In this document: positions 1 to 7,814 of the stretch, one piece after another
Numbering within the stretch: the first letter of the stretch is position 1
How the letters are laid out: each line of letters opens with the position of its first letter
Assembly (NCBI RefSeq): GCF_900094585.1
Contig: NZ_FMAG01000002.1
Location: 264,007-328,006 of the forward strand
Reading direction: 5' to 3'
DNA: 64,000 nt
Source: Martinezella multihospitum
GTDB taxonomy: Bacteria > Pseudomonadota > Alphaproteobacteria > Rhizobiales > Rhizobiaceae
Notes under the pieces: generated by a model
What the model saw: only the letters and a program-made list of their open reading frames with translations
Databases searched by the model: none
What the model was told of the DNA's origin: nothing
Translations under genes and position numbers: made by a program

Positions 1-1119
1 GAAGTGGTCACGCATATCGACCGCTGCCTTTCCTGTCTTGCCTGCACGACGACCTGCCCCTCGGGCGTCGATTACATGCACCTGATCGATCATGCGCGCG
101 TCCATGTCGAAAACACCTACAAGCGTCCCCTGATGGACCGGCTGACCCGCAATGTGCTCGCCGCTGTCTTGCCCTATCCCGGCCGTTTTCGGTTGGCTCT
201 GCGGCTTGCGAAGCTTGGCCGGCCGTTCAAGGGCCTGTTGAAGCGCGTTCCGGCATTGAAGGCTTTCGCCGCCATGCTCGATCTTGCGCCCCGCAGCATC
301 CCGGCGCCTTCTCCCTTTGCCAAGCCCGCTCAATATGAGCCGCAGGCGGAACGGCGCGGCCGCGTGGCGATCCTGACGGGCTGCGCCCAGCCGGTGCTCG
401 ATCCGGAGATCAACGCAGCCACCATCCGCCTGCTGACACGCCTCGGCGTCGAGGTCGTGGCGCCGGAAGGGGAGGTCTGCTGTGGCTCGCTGGTCCATCA
501 TATGGGCCGCGAGGAACAGGCGCTTGCCGCCGCCCGCACGAATGTCGATGTATGGATACGCGAGATCGAGGCGGGAGGGCTGGACGCCATCATCATCACC
601 GCGTCAGGCTGCGGCACGACGATCAAGGATTACGGTCACATGCTGCGCCTCGATCCGGCCTATGCTGAAAAGGCGGCGAGGGTTTCGGCGCTCGCCAAGG
701 ACATCACTGAATATCTGGCTGGCCTCGATCTTCCCTCGCATATGCCGCGGGGCATTGCGGTTGCTTATCATTCCGCCTGCTCCATGCAGCATGGGCAGAA
801 GATCACTATGGCCCCGAAACTCTTGCTGAAGGCAGCCGGCTTCACCGTGCGCGATCCGGCGGAGGGCCACCTCTGTTGCGGCTCGGCCGGCACCTACAAC
901 ATCATGCAGCCGGAGATTTCGGCCGAGTTGAAGGCGCGCAAGGTGAGGAATATCGAGGCAACGAAAGCCGATATCATCGCAACGGGCAACATCGGCTGCA
1001 TCACCCAGATCGCCACAGGAACCGGCATTCCCATCCTGCATACGGTGGAATTGCTGGATTGGGCCTATGGCGGCGAGATGCCTGCGAAACTGAAGGGTCT
1101 GCAGCCGGCCGCTGCCTAG
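1..1119 (+). CDS. glcF: Glycolate oxidase iron-sulfur subunit, 5' truncated by window edge
   Basis: This is the electron-transferring Fe-S subunit of glycolate dehydrogenase (GlcDEF), which oxidises glycolate to glyoxylate at the membrane. The frame is open from the first base, so the N-terminus and the first 4Fe-4S cluster motif lie outside the window. The visible part begins with the second ferredoxin motif (CxxCxxCxxxCP, Cys at residues 8, 11, 14 and 18 counted from the ATG at 4). Two CCG-type cysteine motifs follow near residues 160 and 290, as in the heterodisulfide-reductase-like C-terminal half of GlcF. The TAG stop lies in a CTAG that begins a truncated intergenic repeat. glcD and glcE are expected just upstream. 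Confidence 0.9.
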   Translation, partial: EVVTHIDRCLSCLACTTTCPSGVDYMHLIDHARVHVENTYKRPLMDRLTRNVLAAVLPYPGRFRLALRLAKLGRPFKGLLKRVPALKAFAAMLDLAPRSIPAPSPFAKPAQYEPQAERRGRVAILTGCAQPVLDPEINAATIRLLTRLGVEVVAPEGEVCCGSLVHHMGREEQALAAARTNVDVWIREIEAGGLDAIIITASGCGTTIKDYGHMLRLDPAYAEKAARVSALAKDITEYLAGLDLPSHMPRGIAVAYHSACSMQHGQKITMAPKLLLKAAGFTVRDPAEGHLCCGSAGTYNIMQPEISAELKARKVRNIEATKADIIATGNIGCITQIATGTGIPILHTVELLDWAYGGEMPAKLKGLQPAAA

Positions 1120-1145
1120 CGCATTTTCAGGAGAAGCGGGAATGA
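1116..1145. repeat. Truncated copy of CTAG-ended intergenic repeat
   Basis: The 30 bases after the glcF stop resemble the left end of the two full-length repeats at 9871-9976 and 50446-50550: CTAG, then a GCATTTTCAGGA-like block and an AAGCGG-like block. The match is imperfect and breaks off after about 30 bases. The glcF TAG stop is part of the initial CTAG. Confidence 0.5.
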
Positions 1146-1146
1146 T

Positions 1147-1494
1147 CTAATGCAGCTTATCGCGCGCCGGTCGGCGATGTGCCTGCCATTCGACCTCGAA
1201 CCGGTCGGCGGCAATCTGCGTCATGCTGATGCGATCCTGGCCTTCCTCGAAGAAGAGGCCATCCACCAGGCCGGCGATGCCCTCGTAAAACGAACCTTCG
1301 ACAAGACTGGTGAGCCGCCGCATCTCGCGGCCCAATGCAGCATAGTCGGCAACCGACATGCAATGCCGGCGGCCGTCCGCGAAAACGTCGATCAGTCGCG
1401 GAACATCGCCGGCGACATCGACTTCGTAATAAACGATGACTGGCTCCTCGCTTTCCGGATGGATCCAGTCACATCGGTAGTAGAAAAAGCTCAT
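1147..1494 (-). CDS. Small conserved protein, DUF6881-like
   Basis: A 115-residue cytosolic protein with no signal peptide or membrane segment. The start begins MSFFYYRCDWIHP; a start six codons upstream is possible, but the family normally begins with this aromatic strand. The pattern of WIHxxxxEPVxxYYEVD followed by a strand pair and FADGR near residue 45 resembles the DUF6881 family, whose function is unknown. It stands alone, convergent with glcF, with only 27 bases between the stops. The family assignment is from memory of the pattern and is moderate; no function is proposed. Confidence 0.6.
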   Translation of the reverse strand: MSFFYYRCDWIHPESEEPVIVYYEVDVAGDVPRLIDVFADGRRHCMSVADYAALGREMRRLTSLVEGSFYEGIAGLVDGLFFEEGQDRISMTQIAADRFEVEWQAHRRPARDKLH

Positions 1495-1569
1495 GGCTGA
1501 AACATAGCACAAGATCCCCCAAGCCTGAACCGGTTTGAGGGATCGATTGCGACTTCAGCCTGAGCGACG

Positions 1570-2241
1570 TCAGAAGTTGAACGAAACGCCGAAGTTGAGA
1601 GCGTGGGTGAAAACCCTGGTCTTCAGCGTGTCGCCGCTGTCGATCGAGACGTTGTTCACGAAGTTGTAGTTGCCCTTGTATTCGACGAAGGTCGACCAGT
1701 GCTTGGCGAACTGGTAGCTGACGCCGGCTTGAGCCTGCAGCGAAGCGCCGCCGAACTGGTAGTCGAAGGTTGTGCCGGAAGCGCGCGTGACTTCGACGTG
1801 CGGCACGTTGATGCCGGCGCCGAGACCGACATAGGGTGTCCAGTTGCGGCTCGAATCCTGGAAGCGGTAGAGCGCATTCAGCGTCAGCATGTTCAGGCCG
1901 TCGGTGAACTCGAAATGCGACCAGCCGGGCGTGTTGCCGAGATCGCCGTAGACCTTCGCATGGGTATAATCGAGCGACACGCCCCAATTCGGCTTGTCGA
2001 ACTGGTCAAGCCACCAGATGCCGCGGAAGCCGAAATAGGGCGGCATCTTGAACGATTTGCCGGACCAGTTGGGGTCAAAATCAGCGCCGTCCGACGTGGT
2101 CACATTGCTGCCTGTCGCGCCCTGTATGCCGCCGTAAGCGGAAAATTGCATCTCTGCCGAGGCAGAGCTTGCGGCAAATATGAATGCGGAAGTCGCAAGC
2201 GCGGCGAATGCCGGCTGCTTGATGCGAAATGCACGATGCAT
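1570..2241 (-). CDS. lpxQ: Outer-membrane beta-barrel protein, probable lipid A oxidase LpxQ
   Basis: A 223-residue protein with a clear signal peptide (positive MHRAFRIK, a hydrophobic Ala-rich core, and cleavage near ASAE at 27-30). After this it shows alternating aromatic and polar strands typical of an eight-stranded barrel, ending in a C-terminal Phe (SFNF) as outer-membrane barrels do. The length and context fit the rhizobial LpxQ oxidase, which converts the proximal glucosamine of lipid A to 2-aminogluconate using O2. The same features also fit other small porin-like barrels, so the enzyme name is an inference. It is a single gene with its own upstream region. Confidence 0.6.
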   Translation of the reverse strand: MHRAFRIKQPAFAALATSAFIFAASSASAEMQFSAYGGIQGATGSNVTTSDGADFDPNWSGKSFKMPPYFGFRGIWWLDQFDKPNWGVSLDYTHAKVYGDLGNTPGWSHFEFTDGLNMLTLNALYRFQDSSRNWTPYVGLGAGINVPHVEVTRASGTTFDYQFGGASLQAQAGVSYQFAKHWSTFVEYKGNYNFVNNVSIDSGDTLKTRVFTHALNFGVSFNF

Positions 2242-2462
2242 ATGAAATCCCCGGATGCCAAAGTGCCGCTATCTAAACGCGCTTCCATGACACTTCTATT
2301 GCAGTCACGGGTAAGCAAGTACGGCTTAGGCGGGAAAACTGACGGCAAACTGAAGGCAATGGGCCGTTTTTCAGCGGTGCAGCGTGATAAATTTCAGGCT
2401 GTAACCCCGGCGCAACAGTGCCTCCATCCGCGCCTGCACACAATAAGCTATTGCAAGTGATA

Positions 2463-2512
2463 CGGGCGTCCCTTCCTGGCATGAATGGTGTCATGCCAGG
2501 AAGGGACGCCCG
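2463..2512. repeat. Perfect 22-bp inverted repeat with 6-base loop
   Basis: Arms 2463-2484 and 2491-2512 are exact reverse complements around the loop ATGGTG, giving an unusually long GC-rich hairpin. It lies in the 313-base gap between the barrel gene and the L,D-transpeptidase gene, 43 bases past the transpeptidase stop. There is no T-run on either side, so it is not a standard intrinsic terminator. It could protect the 3' end of the transpeptidase mRNA or be a mobile palindromic unit. Nothing else was recognised in the gap. Confidence 0.7.
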
Positions 2513-2554
2513 CTATCTTGGTGCCTGATTCGGGTCGGCCAGATCTCGGTTCTA

Positions 2555-3253
2555 TCAGCCGCCGAACAGGGTCCTCAGCACATCGACGCCGCGATCCTGA
2601 TAGCTGACTTCGCCCTGCTTGTTGCCGGGACCGACGACGATGACCTTCGTGCCGACGGGAACGCGGTCATAGAGATCGATCACGTCCTTGTTCATCATGC
2701 GGATGCAGCCGGACGACATGTTGAGGCCGATGCTCCATGGCTGGTTGGTGCCGTGGATGCGGAAGGCGGTGTCGTTGCCGTTGCGATAGAGATACATGGC
2801 GCGCGCGCCAAGCGGATTGTCCTCGCCGCCTTCCTGGAATGCCGGCAGCTTGTGGCCCTTCTTGGCTTCGCGAACGATCATTTCCGGCGGCGGCGTCCAG
2901 CCGGGCCATTCCGCCTTGCGGCCGACCTTGACGACGCCCGACCAGCCGAAGCCGTCGCGACCGACACCGATGCCGTAGCGTCTTGCGCGATTATTGCCTT
3001 CGACGAGGTAGAGATACTTGTTGTTGGTGTCGACGATAACGGTGCCCGGCTCCTCGTTCGTCGCCAGCCGCACCATGCGCCGCTGGAACTGCGGCTTCAC
3101 CTGGCCCTGCGGCTCCATCGCGACCCGGACAACATCGCCGCGGGTAGCAGGTGCTGCATAGGGTGCGGAGGCGGTGAAGGCCGCCGCGTTCGATGCTGCA
3201 AGAAGACACGCCGCAACGACACCTGTCGTCACGATCGACAATGCTGCTTTCAT
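2555..3253 (-). CDS. L,D-transpeptidase (YkuD domain), periplasmic
   Basis: A 232-residue exported protein. An N-terminal signal peptide ([23 protein letters not shown]) is followed by a linker to about residue 65. The YkuD catalytic domain ends with the signature [20 protein letters not shown], where His and Cys are the catalytic residues. Such enzymes form 3-3 crosslinks in peptidoglycan or attach proteins to it, and L,D-crosslinking is common in Rhizobiales. The domain contains GARAMYL, shared with the paralogue at 3472-4254. The start is supported by the signal sequence and an AGGGGAAT stretch just upstream. Whether it crosslinks or anchors proteins cannot be told from sequence. Confidence 0.93.
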   Translation of the reverse strand: MKAALSIVTTGVVAACLLAASNAAAFTASAPYAAPATRGDVVRVAMEPQGQVKPQFQRRMVRLATNEEPGTVIVDTNNKYLYLVEGNNRARRYGIGVGRDGFGWSGVVKVGRKAEWPGWTPPPEMIVREAKKGHKLPAFQEGGEDNPLGARAMYLYRNGNDTAFRIHGTNQPWSIGLNMSSGCIRMMNKDVIDLYDRVPVGTKVIVVGPGNKQGEVSYQDRGVDVLRTLFGG

Positions 3254-3370
3254 AATGCCATTCCCCTCGTTGAATTCGGTAGGAAACTACCGGAACCAAC
3301 GAGGGGATCAAGATCAAAATGCCCGATGAGGAGAACGGCCTGGAAGAACCGCCCTCTCTTCTATGGTGGA

Positions 3371-3386
3371 TCAGACTATAGTCTGA
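3371..3386. promoter_or_regulatory. 16-bp perfect palindrome between the two transpeptidase genes
   Basis: TCAGACTATAGTCTGA reads the same on both strands and is followed at once by a second ACTATAGT. It lies 118 bases upstream of the start of the transpeptidase gene at 2555-3253 and downstream of the second one, where an operator for the first gene could sit. No regulator is assigned. Confidence 0.35.
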
Positions 3387-3471
3387 ACTATAGTGGAGGG
3401 CTTTCCGGTGCGGCGAATACTGCCCCTTCGATGGGATAGTATCGCCGCACAGGTCCAGCGGTCGTTCGAGA

Positions 3472-4254
3472 TTACATCACGGTGACGCGGGTGCCGACCT
3501 TCACGCGATTGTAAAGGTCGATGACATCCTCGTTGCGAAGGCGGATGCAGCCGGACGAGACGGCATTGCCGATTGTCCACGGCGCGTTGGTGCCGTGGAT
3601 GCGATAGAGCGTGGAGCCGAGATACATGGCGCGGGCGCCGAGCGGATTGCCTTCGCCGCCTTCCATGTGCGCCGGCAGATAGTGGCCCTTGGCTGCTTCA
3701 CGGGAGATCATTTCGGCCGGCGGCGTCCAATCCGGCCATTCCTGCTTGCGGGTCACGGTGTGGGCGCCGGCCCATTCGAAGCCAGGCTTGCCGACGCCGA
3801 CACCATAGCGACGCGCCTTGCCGCCATCCATCACGAGATAGAGAAAGCGGTTGTTGGTGTCGATGACGATGCTGCCGGGCTTTTCCTTCGTCTGGTAGTC
3901 GACGATCTGCGGCAGGAACTGCGGATCGATCTGGCCGCGGATTGCCGGATATTGCGGACGGGCCATGGCGACCTGCTGCACGGCGGGACGCGCAAACAGG
4001 CCGCGCGGCTGCACGACCTGACGCACCTGCGGATTGGCCTGCTGCTCCATTCTGGGATCGGCGGCGCGACGCGCCATCGGGCGGGGGTAGACGACCGGCT
4101 GCACGTTGCCGCCGCCAAGCTGCATCACCCAAGGGGCGGTCAGATCGGGACTGACGATAACGGGCGGGCGCGACTGATAGCGATCGTCGGCAAAGGCGGT
4201 GGAAGCAAGCAGGCTCAGGGCGCCGGCGGCGCATAGAACGGCATGTTTCATCAT
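3472..4254 (-). CDS. L,D-transpeptidase (YkuD domain), second paralogue
   Basis: A 260-residue exported protein paralogous to the gene just downstream. The signal peptide (MMKHAVLCAAGALSLLASTAFA) leads to a Pro/Arg/Gln-rich linker of about 100 residues, longer than in the paralogue. The YkuD domain ends with HGTNAPWTIGNAVSSGCIRL, with catalytic His and Cys. The substrate is peptidoglycan stem peptide in the periplasm. The two genes run in the same direction with a 218-base gap, consistent with tandem duplication followed by divergence of the linker and gain of separate regulation. The basic Gln/Arg-rich linker may mediate wall binding; that is inference. Confidence 0.93.
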   Translation of the reverse strand: MMKHAVLCAAGALSLLASTAFADDRYQSRPPVIVSPDLTAPWVMQLGGGNVQPVVYPRPMARRAADPRMEQQANPQVRQVVQPRGLFARPAVQQVAMARPQYPAIRGQIDPQFLPQIVDYQTKEKPGSIVIDTNNRFLYLVMDGGKARRYGVGVGKPGFEWAGAHTVTRKQEWPDWTPPAEMISREAAKGHYLPAHMEGGEGNPLGARAMYLGSTLYRIHGTNAPWTIGNAVSSGCIRLRNEDVIDLYNRVKVGTRVTVM

Positions 4255-4555
4255 CGGACAAACTCTCTACACATGGGCCGAAGATGGGCGCGAAGCACCC
4301 GGTCGAAATCATGGTGCCACTTGCACGCGAGCGAATGGTAAAGATCTATTCATCAAAATGCCGCGAAGCCGATAAAGCTTTATCAGGGTTACCACCTGGT
4401 TTGGAAAGATGGTTTGCAAGTGGTAAATCATGAATCGGAATGCGCGGTCGTCGAAATCAGCCTATGAATTTAAGCATTTGATTGATCTCAATTTATCCGA
4501 TAGTTGCATACCGGTTTCCGGTAGCGCGCGCTGAAATAGGGGACGAATCGCGAAA
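4255..4555. other. Intergenic region, no gene recognised
   Basis: A 301-base divergent region between a transpeptidase gene and tag, more AT-rich than its surroundings toward the tag side. The only structure seen is a 7-bp inverted repeat TTACCAC/GTGGTAA (4389-4395 and 4420-4426). It probably holds the promoters of both genes, but none could be assigned with confidence. Confidence 0.5.
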
Positions 4556-5185
4556 ATGACCGAAACGGGCATAATCACCGGCGAAGATGGCAAGGACCGC
4601 TGCTTCTGGCACGGCAATCTGCCGGAATATCAGCGCTATCACGACGAGGAATGGGGCCGCCCGGTCGTCAACGACATCAGGCTCTTCGAGAAGATCTGCC
4701 TGGAAGGCTTCCAGTCGGGCCTGTCCTGGCTGACGATCCTGCGCAAGCGAGAGAATTTTCGCGCCGCTTTTGCGGGCTTCGATTTCGAGAAGGTCGCCAA
4801 GTTTGGCGAAGCCGATATCGAGCGCTGCCTCGCCGATGCCGGCATCATCCGCCACCGCGGCAAGATCGTCTCCACCATCAACAATGCCAATCGCGCCATC
4901 GAGCTGCGCAACGAATTCGGTTCGCTCGCCCGCTATTTCTGGGGCCATGAGCCGACCGCTGCCGAGCGCCCCGAGGTCTTCGATCTTGCGCATCTTCGCG
5001 CCAATCCGACGACTGCGGCTTCGGTGCGGATTTCGAAGGATCTGAAGAAGCGCGGCTGGACCTTTGTCGGTCCGACCACAGTTTATGCCTTCATGCAGGC
5101 CATGGGCCTCGTCAACGATCACATCGAAGGCTGCTATTGCCGGAAAGAGGTGGAGGCGATGCGATACGCATTGGTGCGGCCGTGA
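4556..5185 (+). CDS. tag: DNA-3-methyladenine glycosylase I
   Basis: Base-excision repair enzyme that removes 3-methyladenine from alkylated DNA. The 209 residues match the Tag family. The zinc-site Cys and His near the N-terminus (RCFWHG, with YHDEEWG following) pair with the C-terminal NDHxxGCYC. The glycosylase core includes the LEGFQSGLSWLTIL segment near residue 50. It has about 20 more residues than the E. coli enzyme, mostly as a short N-terminal extension. The stop TGA overlaps the GTG start of the next gene (GTGA), so the two are probably translationally coupled. Confidence 0.95.
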   Translation: MTETGIITGEDGKDRCFWHGNLPEYQRYHDEEWGRPVVNDIRLFEKICLEGFQSGLSWLTILRKRENFRAAFAGFDFEKVAKFGEADIERCLADAGIIRHRGKIVSTINNANRAIELRNEFGSLARYFWGHEPTAAERPEVFDLAHLRANPTTAASVRISKDLKKRGWTFVGPTTVYAFMQAMGLVNDHIEGCYCRKEVEAMRYALVRP

Positions 5186-5706
5186 GAGCTGCACTTCTCG
5201 GTTTTTCGCTGACGGCGTTTGCGCTGTTGGGCGCTGCCGGCGCCCAGGCTCAAAGCGACACCCAGCAACAGCAATTGCCGCAGCTCGACCGCGGCGAAAA
5301 GCTCGAGAAGATCGCCTTGCCGGCTGTCCTGGAAAAGCTGACGGGTTGGACGAAATTCGGCAAGGGTAAGGTCTATCTGCTGCCGCTCAAGAAGGGCCAG
5401 CATGTGCGGATCAGCTTCAGCTCGAAGAGCAAATACGCCTATATGGCGATCTTCGATCTATCGTCGAGCGAGGATGAATCCTTCTTCGGCACGGATGAGG
5501 ACGGCGATACCGCAGACGTCACCGTCAACGAGGACACGACCTGGCTGATCAAGCCATACTATTCGCGTGTCACGCGCCGTCGCGGTCTCGGCGCCCCCTA
5601 CGAGATCCTCATCGATCCCAATCCGCCGGCCACACAGCAACCGGCCGACCAGCAGAAGGATCAGGGTCCGATGCTGTTTCCGCCGCGCTCGAAGCAGGGA
5701 CAGTAA
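5182..5706 (+). CDS. Small secreted protein of unknown function, coupled to tag
   Basis: Read from the GTG at 5182, which overlaps the tag stop, this is 174 residues. It begins with a good signal peptide (VRAALLGF, a hydrophobic core, and cleavage after AQAQS). The mature part has a compact beta-rich middle (KVYLLPLKKGQHVRISFSS; YMAIFDLSSSEDESFFG, with an acidic patch) and a Pro/Gln-rich tail. The strand pattern recalls bacterial pre-peptidase or beta-sandwich adaptor domains, but I do not recognise the family. A TTG start at 5137 is possible but would spoil the signal peptide. It is convergent with the HAD gene, with a 3-base gap. Confidence 0.75.
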   Translation: MRAALLGFSLTAFALLGAAGAQAQSDTQQQQLPQLDRGEKLEKIALPAVLEKLTGWTKFGKGKVYLLPLKKGQHVRISFSSKSKYAYMAIFDLSSSEDESFFGTDEDGDTADVTVNEDTTWLIKPYYSRVTRRRGLGAPYEILIDPNPPATQQPADQQKDQGPMLFPPRSKQGQ

Positions 5707-5709
5707 AGC

Positions 5710-6414
5710 TCAGGAAAGCGCCTCGATGATGCCGTGCAACTCGCCGAGATGGCCGATCTTGCGGAAACGCGGCGCCTCGCTCGGTTCGTCGACATGTTCG
5801 AAGGACCATGTGAGTTCGTGCGGCACGAAGACGCCGTAGCTGCCGGCTGCGAGCGCCGGCACGATGTCCGATTTCAGCGAATTGCCGATCATCATCGCCC
5901 GTTCCGGCCCGTCACCGACCTTGGAAAAGATGCGGCGATAGGTCGACGCGTTCTTGTCGGAGACGATCTCGACCGCATCGAAAAGGTCACCCAGCCCGGA
6001 TTGGGCAAGCTTGCGCTCCTGGTCGAAGAGATCGCCCTTGGTAATCAGCACCAGCAGATACTTGCCCGATAGCGCTTCCAGCGTCTGGCGCACATGTGGA
6101 AGCGTTTCGACGGGATGGGCGAGAAGGTCGCGGCCGATATCGAGAATTTGCGCGATAACGGTCGCCGGCACTTCTCCCTCCGTGATTTCGATGGCCGTCT
6201 CGATCATCGAGAGGGTGAAGCCCTTTATGCCGAAGCCGTAATGCCTGAGGTTGCGTTTTTCCGCCTCCAGCAGCCGTGCGGAAATGACGTCGCTTGCCGC
6301 ATGATTGGCGAGAAGATCGGTAAATTGCAGCTCTGTCAGCCGGTAGAACTGTTCGTTCTGCCAGAGCGTGTCGTCGGCGTCGAAGCCGATCGTGGTCAAA
6401 GGGCGTTGCGTCAT
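5710..6414 (-). CDS. HAD-superfamily hydrolase
   Basis: A 234-residue phosphatase-like protein read from the Met of MTQRPLTTIGF. Motif I is FDADDTLW (nucleophile Asp, then Asp as acid/base), followed by a helical cap. Motif II is the LVLITKG segment, and motifs III/IV lie near MMIGNSLKSDIVPALAAG. The substrate is not predictable from sequence; the YjjG-type or haloacid-dehalogenase-like subgroup fits best. Starts further upstream (6435, 6477) exist but add residues unlike the family. It is a single gene, divergent from the aldo/keto reductase. Confidence 0.85.
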   Translation of the reverse strand: MTQRPLTTIGFDADDTLWQNEQFYRLTELQFTDLLANHAASDVISARLLEAEKRNLRHYGFGIKGFTLSMIETAIEITEGEVPATVIAQILDIGRDLLAHPVETLPHVRQTLEALSGKYLLVLITKGDLFDQERKLAQSGLGDLFDAVEIVSDKNASTYRRIFSKVGDGPERAMMIGNSLKSDIVPALAAGSYGVFVPHELTWSFEHVDEPSEAPRFRKIGHLGELHGIIEALS

Positions 6415-6717
6415 CGGTATGTCCGTTCTGCGCATGATATGAAGGCTAGAGTCTAATCCGCGCCCGGCCGGACGCAAGAGTAAGCGTCGGTCACCGCATC
6501 GTGATCGGTCCGAGGTCTCGCGTTGAAATCGGTTTCCGGTGCATTATGTGCTTGTTGTCTCGATTGCCGCGGAGCCAGAGCCGGGCCTCGATGACTGTCT
6601 TATGACCTCTCCAGGGCAGTGCCGACAGCGGCTGCCGTGCCGAGGCCAATCTATACCAAGAGATAAGCATTCACCGGCCGGAAGCATCTTCCGGCTGACC
6701 ACAAGGGAATTTCTCCT

Positions 6718-7767
6718 ATGCGTTACAATCAACTCGGCAATACCGGGCTGTTCGTCTCCGAACTCTGCCTGGGCACGATGACCTTCGGCGAAGCCAATCC
6801 CAACACGCCCTGGGGTTCGATCGCCGACGTCGACCAGGCGCTGGCCGACAAGATCGTCGAAGGCTCGCTCGCAGCCGGCGTCAATTTCATCGATACCGCC
6901 GACGTCTATTCCTTCGGCAATTCCGAAAAACTGCTCGGCCAGGCCCTGAAGAACCTCGGCGTTCCCCGCAAGGATGTCGTCATCGCCACCAAGGTCTACG
7001 GCGTCATGGGCGACAAGCCGAACGACCGCGGCGCCTCGCGCGGCCATATCATGGACTCGGTGCAGGCAAGCCTCGACCGTCTCCAGACTGATCATATCGA
7101 CCTCTATCAGATCCATGCCACGGATACGGTGACCCCGATCGACGAGACGCTGCGGGCGCTGGACGATCTCGTCTCGCGCGGTCTGGTCCGCTATGTCGGC
7201 GTTTCCAACTGGCAGGCTTGGCGCATCGCCAAGGCGCTCGGCATTTCCGAACGTCGCGGCTTTGCCCGCTTCGAGACGGTGCAGGCCTATTATTCCATCG
7301 CCGGCCGCGATCTCGAGCGTGAAATCGTGCCGCTGATGGCAGAAGGGAAACTCGGTTTGATGGTCTGGTCGCCGCTGGCAGGCGGTCTGCTCTCGGGCAA
7401 GTATGGTCCGGGCGCTCCCGGCAATGGCGAGGGACGGCGTGCGAGCTTCGACTTCCCGCCCGTCGATAAGGACCGCGCCTGGGCCTGCGTCGCCGCTATG
7501 CGCGAAGTGGCGGAGAAGCACGGCTCCAGCGTCGCAACCGTGGCGCTTGCCTGGATCCTGGCGAAGCCCTTCGTCACATCAATCATCATCGGCGCCAAGC
7601 GTCTGGACCAGCTCGATCAGAATCTGGCCGCGGTCAGGCTGAAGCTCGATGCCGACGATATGGCCAAGCTCGACGACGTCAGCGCGCTTCCGGCCGAATA
7701 TCCCGGCTGGATGTTGGCCCGCCAGGGCGCCCAGCGCGTGCCGCAACCCTTCGAGCCGAAGGCCTGA
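6718..7767 (+). CDS. Aldo/keto reductase
   Basis: An NADPH-dependent oxidoreductase of 349 residues with the (beta/alpha)8 AKR fold. Visible catalytic-tetrad elements are Asp and Tyr in FIDTADVYSFG (about residue 60), Lys in VVIATKVYG (about 85), and His in YQIHATD (about 128). The C-terminal cofactor segment contains TSIIIGAKRLDQLDQNL. It resembles the YajO/Tas-like general aldehyde reductases; the substrate is unknown. The start is the first Met of MRYNQLGNTGLFVSELCLG, the normal N-terminus. The 240 bases upstream showed no other gene. Confidence 0.92.
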   Translation: MRYNQLGNTGLFVSELCLGTMTFGEANPNTPWGSIADVDQALADKIVEGSLAAGVNFIDTADVYSFGNSEKLLGQALKNLGVPRKDVVIATKVYGVMGDKPNDRGASRGHIMDSVQASLDRLQTDHIDLYQIHATDTVTPIDETLRALDDLVSRGLVRYVGVSNWQAWRIAKALGISERRGFARFETVQAYYSIAGRDLEREIVPLMAEGKLGLMVWSPLAGGLLSGKYGPGAPGNGEGRRASFDFPPVDKDRAWACVAAMREVAEKHGSSVATVALAWILAKPFVTSIIIGAKRLDQLDQNLAAVRLKLDADDMAKLDDVSALPAEYPGWMLARQGAQRVPQPFEPKA

Positions 7768-7778
7768 TATCATGCAAA

Positions 7779-7809
7779 GCCGGGCCGCAGCTTTTCGCCG
7801 CGGCCCGGC
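7779..7809. terminator. Probable terminator between convergent genes
   Basis: Arms GCCGGGCCGC (7779-7788) and GCGGCCCGGC (7800-7809) are exact complements around an 11-base loop, placed between the stops of the aldo/keto reductase and the dehydrogenase gene. A short T-run follows on the minus side only, so it better serves the minus-strand gene. Confidence 0.5.
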
Positions 7810-7814
7810 GGCTG

